Below are positions 16,704-25,357 of a stretch of DNA of 64,000 bases, in pieces. The notes under the pieces were generated by a model, which had not been told where the DNA came from, searched no databases, and was given only the letters and a program-made list of their open reading frames with translations. The first letter of the stretch is position 1. Each line of letters begins with the position of its first letter. The stretch comes from Dokdonia pacifica (GTDB taxonomy: Bacteria; Bacteroidota; Bacteroidia; Flavobacteriales; Flavobacteriaceae). The position numbers and the translations under genes were made by a program. The stretch spans positions 584,946-648,945 of the forward strand of contig NZ_FZNY01000002.1 of the NCBI RefSeq assembly GCF_900188275.1, in the 5' to 3' direction.

Positions 16704-17933
16704 TTATTTCAACCCTAATTTGACAGCAATTTCATATAACCAATAGGTAATAGTATCTTCTACTCCAAGGTTTACATCAAACACTCTTTCTATAATCCAA
16801 TAGATAGAGGCAAGAATCAAAAAGATAGATCCTCCAATAAGTATTTTTGGGTATGATTTTCTATTTCTAATAAGAAAAAGTATAGGGAAGATCAGAGCGA
16901 TAATAACGAGTTGTCCTATTTCTACACCAATGTTAAATCCTAGTAAAGAATACACTAAAAACTCATCCTTAAGACCTATATCTCCTAATACACTAGCAAA
17001 TCCAAAACCGTGGAATAAGCCAAAAACAAAAGCAATAACCCAATCTCTTCCTTTAAAAATAGGCTTGATATTATGAAATGCTGCAAGTCCAATGGAAAAG
17101 GCGATAATAGATTCTACGATCCATCCTGGCAAACTAATAATTTGTAATGCGGCAAGACTTAATGTAATGGTATGTGCAATTGTAAAGAATGTTACAATCT
17201 TTATGATATATGAAAAAGCTGGTTTAAAACGAGTAACAGGTTTCCAACTTTTAAGAGGTGATAGTTTCTTATCTCGTCTACGCCATACAACAGCTGGCAA
17301 TATAAGAGCGATGAGAAAGAAAATATGATCTGTTCCTATCCATATATGCCAAACACCTTGTTTGATCATAGCAACAAACCCTTTCCAAACAGAAACCTTT
17401 GTTAAGTCTAAGGTATCTGTAGTGCTACTTGGTGTAAAGTATAAAGAGATATTAGACTCATTATTAATAACACCAGCTTTCCAATTATATTCCATTGTTA
17501 GAAAGCCTCTATGTGTAGGAGATTCTTCAAATGCAATATCATAGTTAACATCCATAGTATCTGGAAGAGGGTCTACATTATCAAGGTCAAAAAACACCTG
17601 TATGTAATCTCCCAGTCCTGTGGACAAAACATCAATACCTTTAAAGGTTACATTATGGATTCCTGCAGATGAAGAAAAACTTGAATGCTGCAGTATATAT
17701 GCTCTCAATTCTTGATAGTGAGGCTCTATAGCCTCCAAACTATTTCCTTCTTTAAGAAGTCCCCAATTAAAAATTTTATTTAAGTCTTCTGCTTGTATTT
17801 CAAATCGACCTTCTATACCATCAGATTCATATATCCTAAGAAATATAAAACCTTGTTCTGGAGCATGCGCATTTGCAAACAGAGAATTCAGTAGTATAAA
17901 AGCAAAAAGAAAACGGGTGATTATTTTTTTCAT
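16704..17933 (-). CDS. HupE/UreJ-like metal permease with periplasmic domain
   Basis: A 409-residue protein with a signal-like start (MKKIITRFLFAFILLNSLFANA), about 170 residues of predicted periplasmic beta-rich domain, then six or so membrane helices. The second half contains HIWIGTDHIFFLIAL (H-x3-G-x-DH) and GLFHGFGFAS, the His/Asp signatures of the HupE/UreJ family, known for nickel or cobalt uptake. It is the first gene of the NRPS minus arm, 8 bases before the C-A gene, which ties metal handling to the peptide. Which metal it moves, and whether it imports or exports, cannot be read. Confidence 0.82.
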   Translation of the reverse strand: MKKIITRFLFAFILLNSLFANAHAPEQGFIFLRIYESDGIEGRFEIQAEDLNKIFNWGLLKEGNSLEAIEPHYQELRAYILQHSSFSSSAGIHNVTFKGIDVLSTGLGDYIQVFFDLDNVDPLPDTMDVNYDIAFEESPTHRGFLTMEYNWKAGVINNESNISLYFTPSSTTDTLDLTKVSVWKGFVAMIKQGVWHIWIGTDHIFFLIALILPAVVWRRRDKKLSPLKSWKPVTRFKPAFSYIIKIVTFFTIAHTITLSLAALQIISLPGWIVESIIAFSIGLAAFHNIKPIFKGRDWVIAFVFGLFHGFGFASVLGDIGLKDEFLVYSLLGFNIGVEIGQLVIIALIFPILFLIRNRKSYPKILIGGSIFLILASIYWIIERVFDVNLGVEDTITYWLYEIAVKLGLK

Positions 17934-17980
17934 TAAAATGAATATTTTGTTTTTAAAAAATAGAAGAGAGCCATTTTGGT

Positions 17981-18032
17981 ATTGTCAAAAATTAAAGCAT
18001 CAATACTGCTTACATTATTTCATTTTGACAAT
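17981..18032. promoter_or_regulatory. Inverted repeat ATTGTCAAAA / TTTTGACAAT in the divergent region
   Basis: Two perfect 10-bp arms (17981-17990 and 18023-18032) face each other across 32 bases. Each contains TTGAC/TTG reading outward, so they could be the -33 elements of divergent promoters or a regulator site that controls both arms together. Confidence 0.5.
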
Positions 18033-18517
18033 CTCTAAAATTCATATTTTGTACACATCAGTGCTGTTTAAAAATGATCCCTCAACCAACTATTTTTAAT
18101 TATCAGATCAAAAGAACAACATAAACACATCTTATTCTATTAAATATAGATGAAGAGGAAAAAGAAGACCTAAAAAGGAATTATATCCCATGAAAGAATT
18201 CCTAAAATCATAAGCAATCATCTTTATTTTCATTCAGCTTCATAACCATATCTTCACTATTGAAAGATATATTCATGAAATACCAGATAAGTTCACAAAT
18301 CAATGATATTGTATTTAAATACCTGATTTAAAGTATTTTATGTTTAAAATAATAATATAAAATCATAAATAATATATCAGCACGTCTTATATTAAATTGG
18401 ACTTTTTTCCTTTTTAAAGGGAAAAATTCCCATTGACCTAGTTTTAATTTACAATAAGAATAAGCTGTTGTTAATTTGCTCCAGTAATTACTCAAAGAGT
18501 GAAAAACAACCATTAAA

Positions 18518-18522
18518 AAGGA
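18518..18522 (+). promoter_or_regulatory. Ribosome binding site that supports a TTG start
   Basis: AAGGA lies 7 bases before the TTG at 18530. No ATG or GTG would give the usual N-terminus of the family, while TTG gives MDFSWTEEQ, so this site decides the start. Confidence 0.65.
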
Positions 18523-18529
18523 TACTATT

Positions 18530-19681
18530 TTGGATTTTTCTTGGACAGAAGAACAGCTACAATTTAAGAATGAAGTTATCAGTTTTGCAGAAACAAAATT
18601 GAATGATTCACATCTTGTCAATGATCATAAATTAGAATTTATGAGGAAGAATTGGCAACTATGTGCAGACTTCGGCATGCTTAGTTTATCTGTTCCAAAA
18701 CAATATGGTACTCATACTAAAGACATAGATATTCTATCTGCAATATTAGCCATGGAAGGTTTGGGATATGGATGTAGGGACAACGGATTACCCTTTGCAA
18801 TGAATGCGCAAATGTGGACGGTACAGCTTCCTATTGCTCAATTTGGAACAGAAACGCAAAAGGAAACATTCCTTCCCAAACTTACTTCTGGAGAATGGAT
18901 TGCTTGTCATGCCCTTACAGAACCAGAAGCAGGCTCTGATGTTTTTAATATGCAAACTACAGCTACAAAAGTAGAAGGCGGATATATACTTAATGGAAAG
19001 AAACACCTTATTACATTAGGCCCTGTTTGTGATATCGCATTAGTATTTGCAGTTACAAACCCAACGTTAGGAAAATGGGGACTTTCTGTTTTTATAGTAG
19101 AAAAGGGAACTAAAGGATTTGAAACAAGTCTTAATAAAGCAAAAATGGGACTTCGTACTGTCCCTATAGGCGACCTTACATTTACCGATTGCTTTGTGAA
19201 AGAAGAAAATAGATTAGGATCTGAAGGTGCAGGATGGAGTATTACAAATCACTCCTTAGAACTAGATCGTTGTAGCGTACATGCAAGTCAGATAGGTGCT
19301 ATGGAGCGTCAACTAGAAGCTTCTATAGCTTATGTAAAGCAGCGTAAGCAGTTTGGAAAATCTGTGGGGCAATTTCAATCGGTTTCTAATAGGATTGCCG
19401 ATATGAAATTACGACTAGAAACATCACGTCTCTTATTATATAAAGTAGCTTGGTTAAAAAGCCAAGGGAAATCGGCGATGCTAGAATCGGCGATGCTCAA
19501 ATTACAAATTAGTGAAAGCTTTGTTGCTTCAAGTCTGGATACTATTCGTAATCATGGTGGGTATGGGTACTTAACCGAAAATGAAGTAGAACGGGATTTA
19601 CGAGATGCCGTCGGAGGTGTGATTTATGCAGGAACCTCAGATATTCAACGAAATATAATTGCTAAAACTATTGGGTTATAA
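18530..19681 (+). CDS. Acyl-CoA dehydrogenase-like flavoprotein acting on a carrier-bound amino acid
   Basis: A 383-residue protein of full family length, starting at TTG with the typical MDFSWTEEQ. FAD/substrate motifs include ALTEPEAGSD, KHLITLG and RKQFGKSVGQFQ. The usual catalytic-base motif YEGTS-QIQR is YAGTSDIQR, so the medium-chain base is Ala367. An acidic residue at the alternative isovaleryl-CoA-dehydrogenase position may serve instead (LELDR, E244/D246). Directly followed by a stand-alone A and a stand-alone T gene, it matches the RedW/PltE, RedM/PltF, RedO/PltL trio that oxidises prolyl-S-carrier to pyrrole-2-carboxyl-S-carrier. Proline as substrate is inference. Confidence 0.87.
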   Translation: MDFSWTEEQLQFKNEVISFAETKLNDSHLVNDHKLEFMRKNWQLCADFGMLSLSVPKQYGTHTKDIDILSAILAMEGLGYGCRDNGLPFAMNAQMWTVQLPIAQFGTETQKETFLPKLTSGEWIACHALTEPEAGSDVFNMQTTATKVEGGYILNGKKHLITLGPVCDIALVFAVTNPTLGKWGLSVFIVEKGTKGFETSLNKAKMGLRTVPIGDLTFTDCFVKEENRLGSEGAGWSITNHSLELDRCSVHASQIGAMERQLEASIAYVKQRKQFGKSVGQFQSVSNRIADMKLRLETSRLLLYKVAWLKSQGKSAMLESAMLKLQISESFVASSLDTIRNHGGYGYLTENEVERDLRDAVGGVIYAGTSDIQRNIIAKTIGL

Positions 19682-19698
19682 GCTTTCGCGAAAGCGTA
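19682..19698. repeat. Dispersed palindrome, copy 5
   Basis: GCTTTCGCGAAAGCGTA begins directly after the stop codon of the flavoprotein gene and fills most of the short gap before the adenylation gene. Confidence 0.92.
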
Positions 19699-19711
19699 CT
19701 AAAAAACAGAT

Positions 19712-21277
19712 ATGTTAGTATACACACTTCCACATATTATAGAAAATGCCGCACAGCAGCAGCCTGATAAAATTGCATTTAAATACCTAAGTGATACCCT
19801 TACTTTTTCGGAGTTACATGTAAAATCTAATCAGCTAGCACAGTATTTAAAAAACAAAGGGATTCAAAAAGGTGACCGAATTGGAATATACATGCCTAGA
19901 TGTCTGGAAACTACTATTGCAATATATGGCATCTTAAAAGCTGGAGCTGTTTATGTTCCTTTAGATCCTTTTGCACCTATAACTCGAACAGAATTTGTAT
20001 GCAAAGATTGTGATATCAAGCATATTATAAGTATTCCGCAACAGACACGTAAACTAAAGAAGTTTTCAGGTGATACAGGTCTGGTATCTATTATAGGAAT
20101 TCATCAAGAGCTATCTGTAGCAACCGCTATTTCTTGGGAAACTATTTTTGAAGTTTCGATAGTTCCATCTGCACCCGTAAATATTCTTGGAGATGATCTG
20201 GCTTATATTTTATATACATCGGGCTCTACAGGAACGCCAAAAGGAATTATGCATACGCATACCAGTGCATTGGCTTTTGTGAAGCTTGCAGCAACTATGT
20301 ATGAGATGCAAGATGCTATTTATGGTATGCATGCGCCTTTACATTTTGATCCATCTGTACAAGGGTATTATGCAGCACCTTATGCATTGGCTACAACAAT
20401 TATAGTATCAGATGCGCATACAAAAATGCCATCTAGTCTTGCTGAGCTTATAGAAAAAGAAAAAATAACGATTTGGTTTTCTGTACCATTAGCATTGATA
20501 CAAATGCTTTCACATGGAAATCTTGATCATAGAGATATGTCATCTTTAAAATGGGTGTTATTCTCAGGAGAAGTATTTGCTACAAAGCATTTACAAGCAT
20601 TAATGAAGCGTTGGCCTTTTGCAAAATTCAGCAATATATATGGGCCTACAGAGGCCAACCAATGTACTTATTACCATTTAGAAACACCTCCTCTTACGGA
20701 TGTTCCTATTCCCATAGGATATATCTGGGGAGATACTGCTTTTAAAATTATAGACCCACAAGACCAAGAGGTCAATGATGGAGATATCGGAGAGCTTGTT
20801 ATACGTACTGCAACCATGATGAAGGGATATTGGAATAACCCCGAATTAACACAAGCTTCTTTTTACAAAGAGGAAACTATTGTTGGCGCACCACATATTT
20901 ATTACAGAACAGGAGATCAAGTTTGTCTAGATAAAGAAGGTAGACTCCTGTTTTTAGGAAGAAAAGATCATCAGGTAAAAATAAGAGGATATAGAATTGA
21001 ATTAGGAGAGATAGAAAGTGTGCTTTCTTCTTATTCTGGCATTGAAGAAGCAGTGACCATTGTCATTAATGAAGAGATAACAGCCCAGAAAAAACTTATA
21101 GCTATTCTTTTACCTTCTCATCACACTAGTATAGACATCGCGGCATTAAAGGCGTATTGCCAGCAGAATTTACCTGCGTATGCAATACCCGATAGCATAG
21201 AAATTTATAATGAGTTTCCAAGAACTGCTTCAGGAAAAATAAATCGGAAAGAGATTGAAAAACGAATAACATCATAA
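19712..21277 (+). CDS. Stand-alone adenylation enzyme, prolyl-carrier ligase-like
   Basis: The 521-residue enzyme has the full adenylation set: LKAGAVYVPLDP, YILYTSGSTGTPKG, YGPTEANQC, RTGDQVCLDKEGR, GRKDHQVKIRGYRIELGEIE and the catalytic-Lys motif ASGKINRKE. It lacks a fused carrier; a free carrier gene starts one base after its stop. Its overall pattern, including IPIGYIWGDTAFKI, recalls enzymes that load L-proline on a discrete carrier (RedM, PltF). Pocket residues by eye are D-P-Q-S-L-S-I-Q-C; the D-x-Q start also occurs in proline codes. It sits in the plus NRPS arm between the flavoprotein and the carrier. Proline is the favoured but untested substrate. Confidence 0.88.
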   Translation: MLVYTLPHIIENAAQQQPDKIAFKYLSDTLTFSELHVKSNQLAQYLKNKGIQKGDRIGIYMPRCLETTIAIYGILKAGAVYVPLDPFAPITRTEFVCKDCDIKHIISIPQQTRKLKKFSGDTGLVSIIGIHQELSVATAISWETIFEVSIVPSAPVNILGDDLAYILYTSGSTGTPKGIMHTHTSALAFVKLAATMYEMQDAIYGMHAPLHFDPSVQGYYAAPYALATTIIVSDAHTKMPSSLAELIEKEKITIWFSVPLALIQMLSHGNLDHRDMSSLKWVLFSGEVFATKHLQALMKRWPFAKFSNIYGPTEANQCTYYHLETPPLTDVPIPIGYIWGDTAFKIIDPQDQEVNDGDIGELVIRTATMMKGYWNNPELTQASFYKEETIVGAPHIYYRTGDQVCLDKEGRLLFLGRKDHQVKIRGYRIELGEIESVLSSYSGIEEAVTIVINEEITAQKKLIAILLPSHHTSIDIAALKAYCQQNLPAYAIPDSIEIYNEFPRTASGKINRKEIEKRITS

Positions 21278-21278
21278 A

Positions 21279-21515
21279 ATGCAGGAGAAAATTATAAAAT
21301 ACATAGAAGAAGAATTAGCTAATGAAGAGTTAGATGGCGGATTAGAGGCTACAGAAGATTTATTAGGTAGTGGCATTTTAGATTCATTAGGGATGATGAA
21401 ACTCATCGCATTCCTAGAAGATGAGTTTGGGTGTAAAGTATTACCAGAAGAAATGGTTATTGAAAATTTTATGACCGTAGCACACGTAAATGATTATCTA
21501 GTAAGTAAACAGTAA
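21279..21515 (+). CDS. Stand-alone peptidyl carrier protein
   Basis: A 78-residue acidic helical protein with the phosphopantetheine motif GILDSLGMMKL; the Ser in DSL is the attachment site. It starts one base after the adenylation gene stop. It is the likely acceptor of that enzyme and the platform for the flavoprotein at 18530, presenting the starter to the C domain of the next gene. Confidence 0.92.
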   Translation: MQEKIIKYIEEELANEELDGGLEATEDLLGSGILDSLGMMKLIAFLEDEFGCKVLPEEMVIENFMTVAHVNDYLVSKQ

Positions 21516-21528
21516 AAAGCATTTTACA

Positions 21529-24500
21529 ATGAAAAACAACTACGAGCCTTTAACACAAAGTCAATCATTATTATGGATAGGACAGGAAATGAATCCTGAA
21601 TCTCCTATGTATAATATGGTGATGACCTATGAACTAAAGGTTTCAATCTCTGTAATGCACTTTCAAATGGCTTTTCAAAAGCTGATACAAAAATATGATG
21701 CATTACGATCTGTTTTTCAGATAAACGAAGGAATACCTACACAAGTTTTTTTACCTGATCATACGTATGAACTAGAAATTATTGATTTTTCTAATGAAGA
21801 AGATCCAGAAAACTCTTATAACCTTTGGCAACAAAATAGAATTACAAAACGATTTGATATAGCTGCTTGTCTAGTAGATAGTGTACTTATAAAACTACAC
21901 GATTCTCATTATATCTGGTATATAAATCAGCATCATTTAATTACTGATGCTTGGAGTAATAGCCTCCTTTTTTCTAAGATTGCGCACTATTATAAAGCGT
22001 ATAAAAATGAAGTGTTGTTACCAGCAATTCAAGAAGAATTCTCTTATAAAACCTATATCCAGCAAGAACGATTAGAAAGAACACTCACAAAAAATGATAC
22101 TGCAAAAGAGTATTGGGCACAAAAAATAAAGACCAGTCCTCCCACTCCAAACTTATATTTCAATCCCCCAATTAGTCTAGGCACTGAATCCACTCGATCG
22201 TATATAAATTTAGGTCTTGAACGATCTAAAAAACTAAGAGCATTAGCCAACGAAAGAGGGATTCGTGTCTGGACCGAACACTTATCGTTATATAATATAT
22301 TCTTAACCACCCTTTTTGCTTATTTATATAGAGTAAGTGGACAAGAACAATTAACTATAGGTTCACCAACTCATAATAGAACTTCCAAAAAAATTAAAGA
22401 AACCGTAGGATTTTTTGTAGAAGTATTTCCATTGTTTGCTACGATAGATAAAGAAGAAACTTTTCTTTCCTTATTACAAAAAGTACAAGTAGAGAGTAAT
22501 CACTTCCTAAAACATGCAAAACCAGGGATTTCTACATCAGATTTGCATAGAAGTTTTCATGTATTGTTCAATTACATCCATGCCGCAAACACAGATTTTG
22601 ATGGAGTGCCAGTTCGTTCAGAATGGGTACATTCAGGGCATCATGATCCAAGACATCAAATACGCTTACACGTACACGATTTACAAAACACAGGAGAAAT
22701 TCAACTGTATTTTGATCTCAACAATCATGCATTTGATACTCAAAAACAAGCATTAATTCCACAGCATTTCGTAATGCTCTTGGATGCATTTATTGCTCAT
22801 AAAGAACAAGCAATAGCTCAACCCCCTTTAGTTAGCACGCATGAATATGAGAATATGTTTGCTGCTTTACATCAACATACAACTCCTACAGCTACCTATG
22901 ATACTATCATAACTCAGATAGAACAGCAAGTAACAAAAACGCCTTTTGACACGAGTGTTGTTTTCGAAAAAGATACGATTACCTATCAAGAACTCAATGC
23001 AAAAGCAAATCAGTTTGCGCATTATTTATTAGCACAAGATATAGGTGTTGGGTCACAAGTTGCTATATGGCTTAAGCGCTCTCCAGAATATATTATAAGT
23101 GTACTTGCTATTCTTAAAACTGGAGCAACGTATATCTCAATTCCATACAATTTCCCTCAAGACAGGGTTGCGTATATAATAGCAGATAGCAAAGCATCAT
23201 TGTTAATTTGGCAGGAAGAAGAACAACTTACAGATTTCAAAGAATCAAAATTAAAAACGCTCTGTATAGACACATTAGAAACAACCATACTTTCTCAATA
23301 CAAGCATACAAATCCTGAGATTGCTATTCCAAAAGAAACGATCGCTTTCTTAATATATACATCAGGATCTACAGGAAATCCTAAGGGTGTTGAAATTACA
23401 CATGAAGCCTTAAGCAATTATATTAAGTGGACCGAAAATGCATATATAAAATCACATGAACTAGAGCAACCATCTATCCCATTATTTACAACTGTTGGAT
23501 TTGATATTACTGCAAATTCTGTATTTCTACCGCTCATTTGCGGAGGAAACATTCATGTCTATCAAGAACAGGATACCGAAGTAGATCTTTCGATTACAGA
23601 TGTGATAGAAGATAATAGTGTTTCTTTTATCAAATTAACTCCTGCACATGTACACTTTTTAAAAGGCAAAGACCTTTCTCAAAGTACTATCCAGGTAATT
23701 GTAGTAACCGGTGATGAATTCAAAACGGCTTTAGGGGTTGATATTGTCAACACTTTCAATAAACCAGTACATATATACAATGAGTATGGACCTTCAGAAG
23801 CAACTATAGGATGCATCTATCATAAATTCAATCCTGAAGAAGATGTAGCCGCTAGTGTACCTATCGGGTTGCCTATACATAATATGCAAGTATACGTATT
23901 AGATCGTTTTCTTAACCCTGTACCGCAAGGCGTTATAGGAGAACTATATCTAGGAGGAACAGGACTCTCAAGTGGCTATTGGAATAAACCTGAACTTACC
24001 CAACGTAAATTTATAAAAAGCCCATTTCAATCTACAGATACTATATATCGTACAGAAGACCTTGTGAGAGTAAATGATCAAGGGATTATTGAGTTTCTAG
24101 GACGTACCGATTTTCAAGTAAAAATAAACGGGTATCGGATTGAACTGGGAGAAATAGAAGCCCATCTTTTATCGTATACTGGTATTACTACAAGTACGGT
24201 AATAGTCTCAAAAAATGAAGATGATTTTAAGAGTCTTGCGGCCTATTTTTCTGCTACTACCCCTATTGATTTAAAGGATTTACAATTGTTTCTCAATACA
24301 AAATTACCCAAATACATGGTGCCTGTGTATTACAAGCAATTAGAGACCCTGCCGCTTTCACCCAATGGAAAAGTAGATAGAAAAGCGCTAGAAATTATAG
24401 AAACAAAAACCATACAGAGTAATACTTCGTATGTATCCCCAAGAAACGAAATAGAAGAAGAAGTTGCTACCATATGGCGTGCTGTATTTAATCTAACAAA

Positions 24501-24684
24501 AATTGGAATACATGATTCCTTTATTGAATTAGGCGGAGAATCATTAATGGCTATTCAAATTACGACACGAATTAATGAAACATTTGAATTCAAACTGCCG
24601 CTTAATAAAATATTTGAATTACAGACCATTGCCCAGATAGCATCTTATATAGAAGAAACATTAATCAATTTATTACAAGAATAA
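21529..24684 (+). CDS. NRPS module C-A-T
   Basis: A 1,051-residue module. The condensation domain (about 5-440) has QHHLITDAWS. The adenylation domain (about 470-960) has FLIYTSGSTGNPKG, NEYGPSEAT, GELYLGGTG, YRTEDLVRV (usual TGD is TED), GRTDFQVKINGYRIELGE and SPNGKVDRKAL. The carrier (about 975-1045) has ELGGESLMAIQ. Pocket residues by eye read D-I-N-K-V-T-E-I-G. K278, E322 and G331 are shared with known Asn/Asp codes (such as DLTKxGExG), so Asn or Asp is the leading guess. The C domain lies first in a protein behind the free carrier gene, so it likely joins the starter to this residue. No E or TE is present. Confidence 0.93.
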   Translation: MKNNYEPLTQSQSLLWIGQEMNPESPMYNMVMTYELKVSISVMHFQMAFQKLIQKYDALRSVFQINEGIPTQVFLPDHTYELEIIDFSNEEDPENSYNLWQQNRITKRFDIAACLVDSVLIKLHDSHYIWYINQHHLITDAWSNSLLFSKIAHYYKAYKNEVLLPAIQEEFSYKTYIQQERLERTLTKNDTAKEYWAQKIKTSPPTPNLYFNPPISLGTESTRSYINLGLERSKKLRALANERGIRVWTEHLSLYNIFLTTLFAYLYRVSGQEQLTIGSPTHNRTSKKIKETVGFFVEVFPLFATIDKEETFLSLLQKVQVESNHFLKHAKPGISTSDLHRSFHVLFNYIHAANTDFDGVPVRSEWVHSGHHDPRHQIRLHVHDLQNTGEIQLYFDLNNHAFDTQKQALIPQHFVMLLDAFIAHKEQAIAQPPLVSTHEYENMFAALHQHTTPTATYDTIITQIEQQVTKTPFDTSVVFEKDTITYQELNAKANQFAHYLLAQDIGVGSQVAIWLKRSPEYIISVLAILKTGATYISIPYNFPQDRVAYIIADSKASLLIWQEEEQLTDFKESKLKTLCIDTLETTILSQYKHTNPEIAIPKETIAFLIYTSGSTGNPKGVEITHEALSNYIKWTENAYIKSHELEQPSIPLFTTVGFDITANSVFLPLICGGNIHVYQEQDTEVDLSITDVIEDNSVSFIKLTPAHVHFLKGKDLSQSTIQVIVVTGDEFKTALGVDIVNTFNKPVHIYNEYGPSEATIGCIYHKFNPEEDVAASVPIGLPIHNMQVYVLDRFLNPVPQGVIGELYLGGTGLSSGYWNKPELTQRKFIKSPFQSTDTIYRTEDLVRVNDQGIIEFLGRTDFQVKINGYRIELGEIEAHLLSYTGITTSTVIVSKNEDDFKSLAAYFSATTPIDLKDLQLFLNTKLPKYMVPVYYKQLETLPLSPNGKVDRKALEIIETKTIQSNTSYVSPRNEIEEEVATIWRAVFNLTKIGIHDSFIELGGESLMAIQITTRINETFEFKLPLNKIFELQTIAQIASYIEETLINLLQE

Positions 24685-24713
24685 CACACTATAAAAACAA
24701 TAACCATACAGGG

Positions 24714-24733
24714 TACGCTTTCGCGAAAGCGCA
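24714..24733. repeat. Dispersed palindrome, copy 6
   Basis: TACGCTTTCGCGAAAGCGCA in the 56-base gap between the C-A-T gene and the His-rich gene, eight bases before its ATG. Confidence 0.92.
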
Positions 24734-24740
24734 TAAAAAA

Positions 24741-25208
24741 ATGAAAACTACAGTATCAAAAGGCTTAAAGCCATTCGTCTTTCACCTCATCATAGTCGCC
24801 ATGAGCGTATTGTATGTGTTTGGTCCTGTACATGTAGAAGTAAATAAACTTTTACATACCATCAGTCATGGTTTAGAAATGCCTGATTATATTCTTGATC
24901 ATCAAAATACTTCAGGAAGTCATACCAATACTCACAAAAGTGAAACACATGAAAATATTGCTGTATTCCATGATCATAAAGTCATCACCCTGTTAGATAA
25001 AATACTAGAAGGAGCTGACCAAAATAGTGACGATTCTGATATACAAACTATTATTTTCAAAATAGATAAACATATAACTCAATACACAGGTAATCCTGAA
25101 GAAACCTTTTCCATAGTAGCTTTAGAAGCAACACAACCCATTTTAGAACAGAAAAAAAAGGTTTGCAAAGGATATTTAAGAGGATTCAGGAAACCTCCAA
25201 AAGCATAA
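24741..25208 (+). CDS. Small His-rich membrane-anchored protein
   Basis: A 155-residue protein not assigned to a family. It has one N-terminal hydrophobic helix (about residues 12-30, FVFHLIIVAMSVLYVFGPVHV), then a segment at about 45-80 rich in His (HQN, SHTNTHKSETHEN, FHDHK), and a basic C-terminus (KGYLRGFRKPPKA). It lies between the NRPS C-A-T gene and the TonB-dependent receptor gene. The His cluster suggests transition-metal binding at the periplasmic face, which would suit a metal-uptake locus. Similar small proteins next to HupE/UreJ or TonB receptors exist in Bacteroidota, but I could not verify homology. Confidence 0.75.
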   Translation: MKTTVSKGLKPFVFHLIIVAMSVLYVFGPVHVEVNKLLHTISHGLEMPDYILDHQNTSGSHTNTHKSETHENIAVFHDHKVITLLDKILEGADQNSDDSDIQTIIFKIDKHITQYTGNPEETFSIVALEATQPILEQKKKVCKGYLRGFRKPPKA

Positions 25209-25299
25209 TTACGTATACACATTTAGAAAGCTTAAAGTATCTGAATACATAATTGAGGATACACTCATTTACATATTTAAAAACACTACTCAAGCTAGA

Positions 25300-25326
25300 T
25301 ATATCACAGAAAAAATCAGTGATATA
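25300..25326. promoter_or_regulatory. Inverted repeat upstream of the TonB receptor
   Basis: TATATCAC and GTGATATA form perfect 8-bp arms around an 11-base A-rich loop, 31 bases before the receptor ATG. It may be an operator or leader hairpin; no T-run follows. Confidence 0.4.
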
Positions 25327-25357
25327 GGGATTGTATTGAGTAAAAATTAAAAAAACC

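Larger units (their letters stand above)
17934..18529. promoter_or_regulatory. Divergent control region between the two NRPS arms
   Basis: No gene is visible in these 596 bases, which are very AT-rich. They must carry promoters for both arms. Visible elements are a widely spaced inverted repeat (17981-18032), a possible plus-strand promoter with TTG at 18026-18028 region and TATTTTG near 18045, and a small palindrome GGGAAAAATTCCC at 18419-18431. No Fur-box-like 19-mer or Zur-type palindrome could be recognised by eye. Confidence 0.6.
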
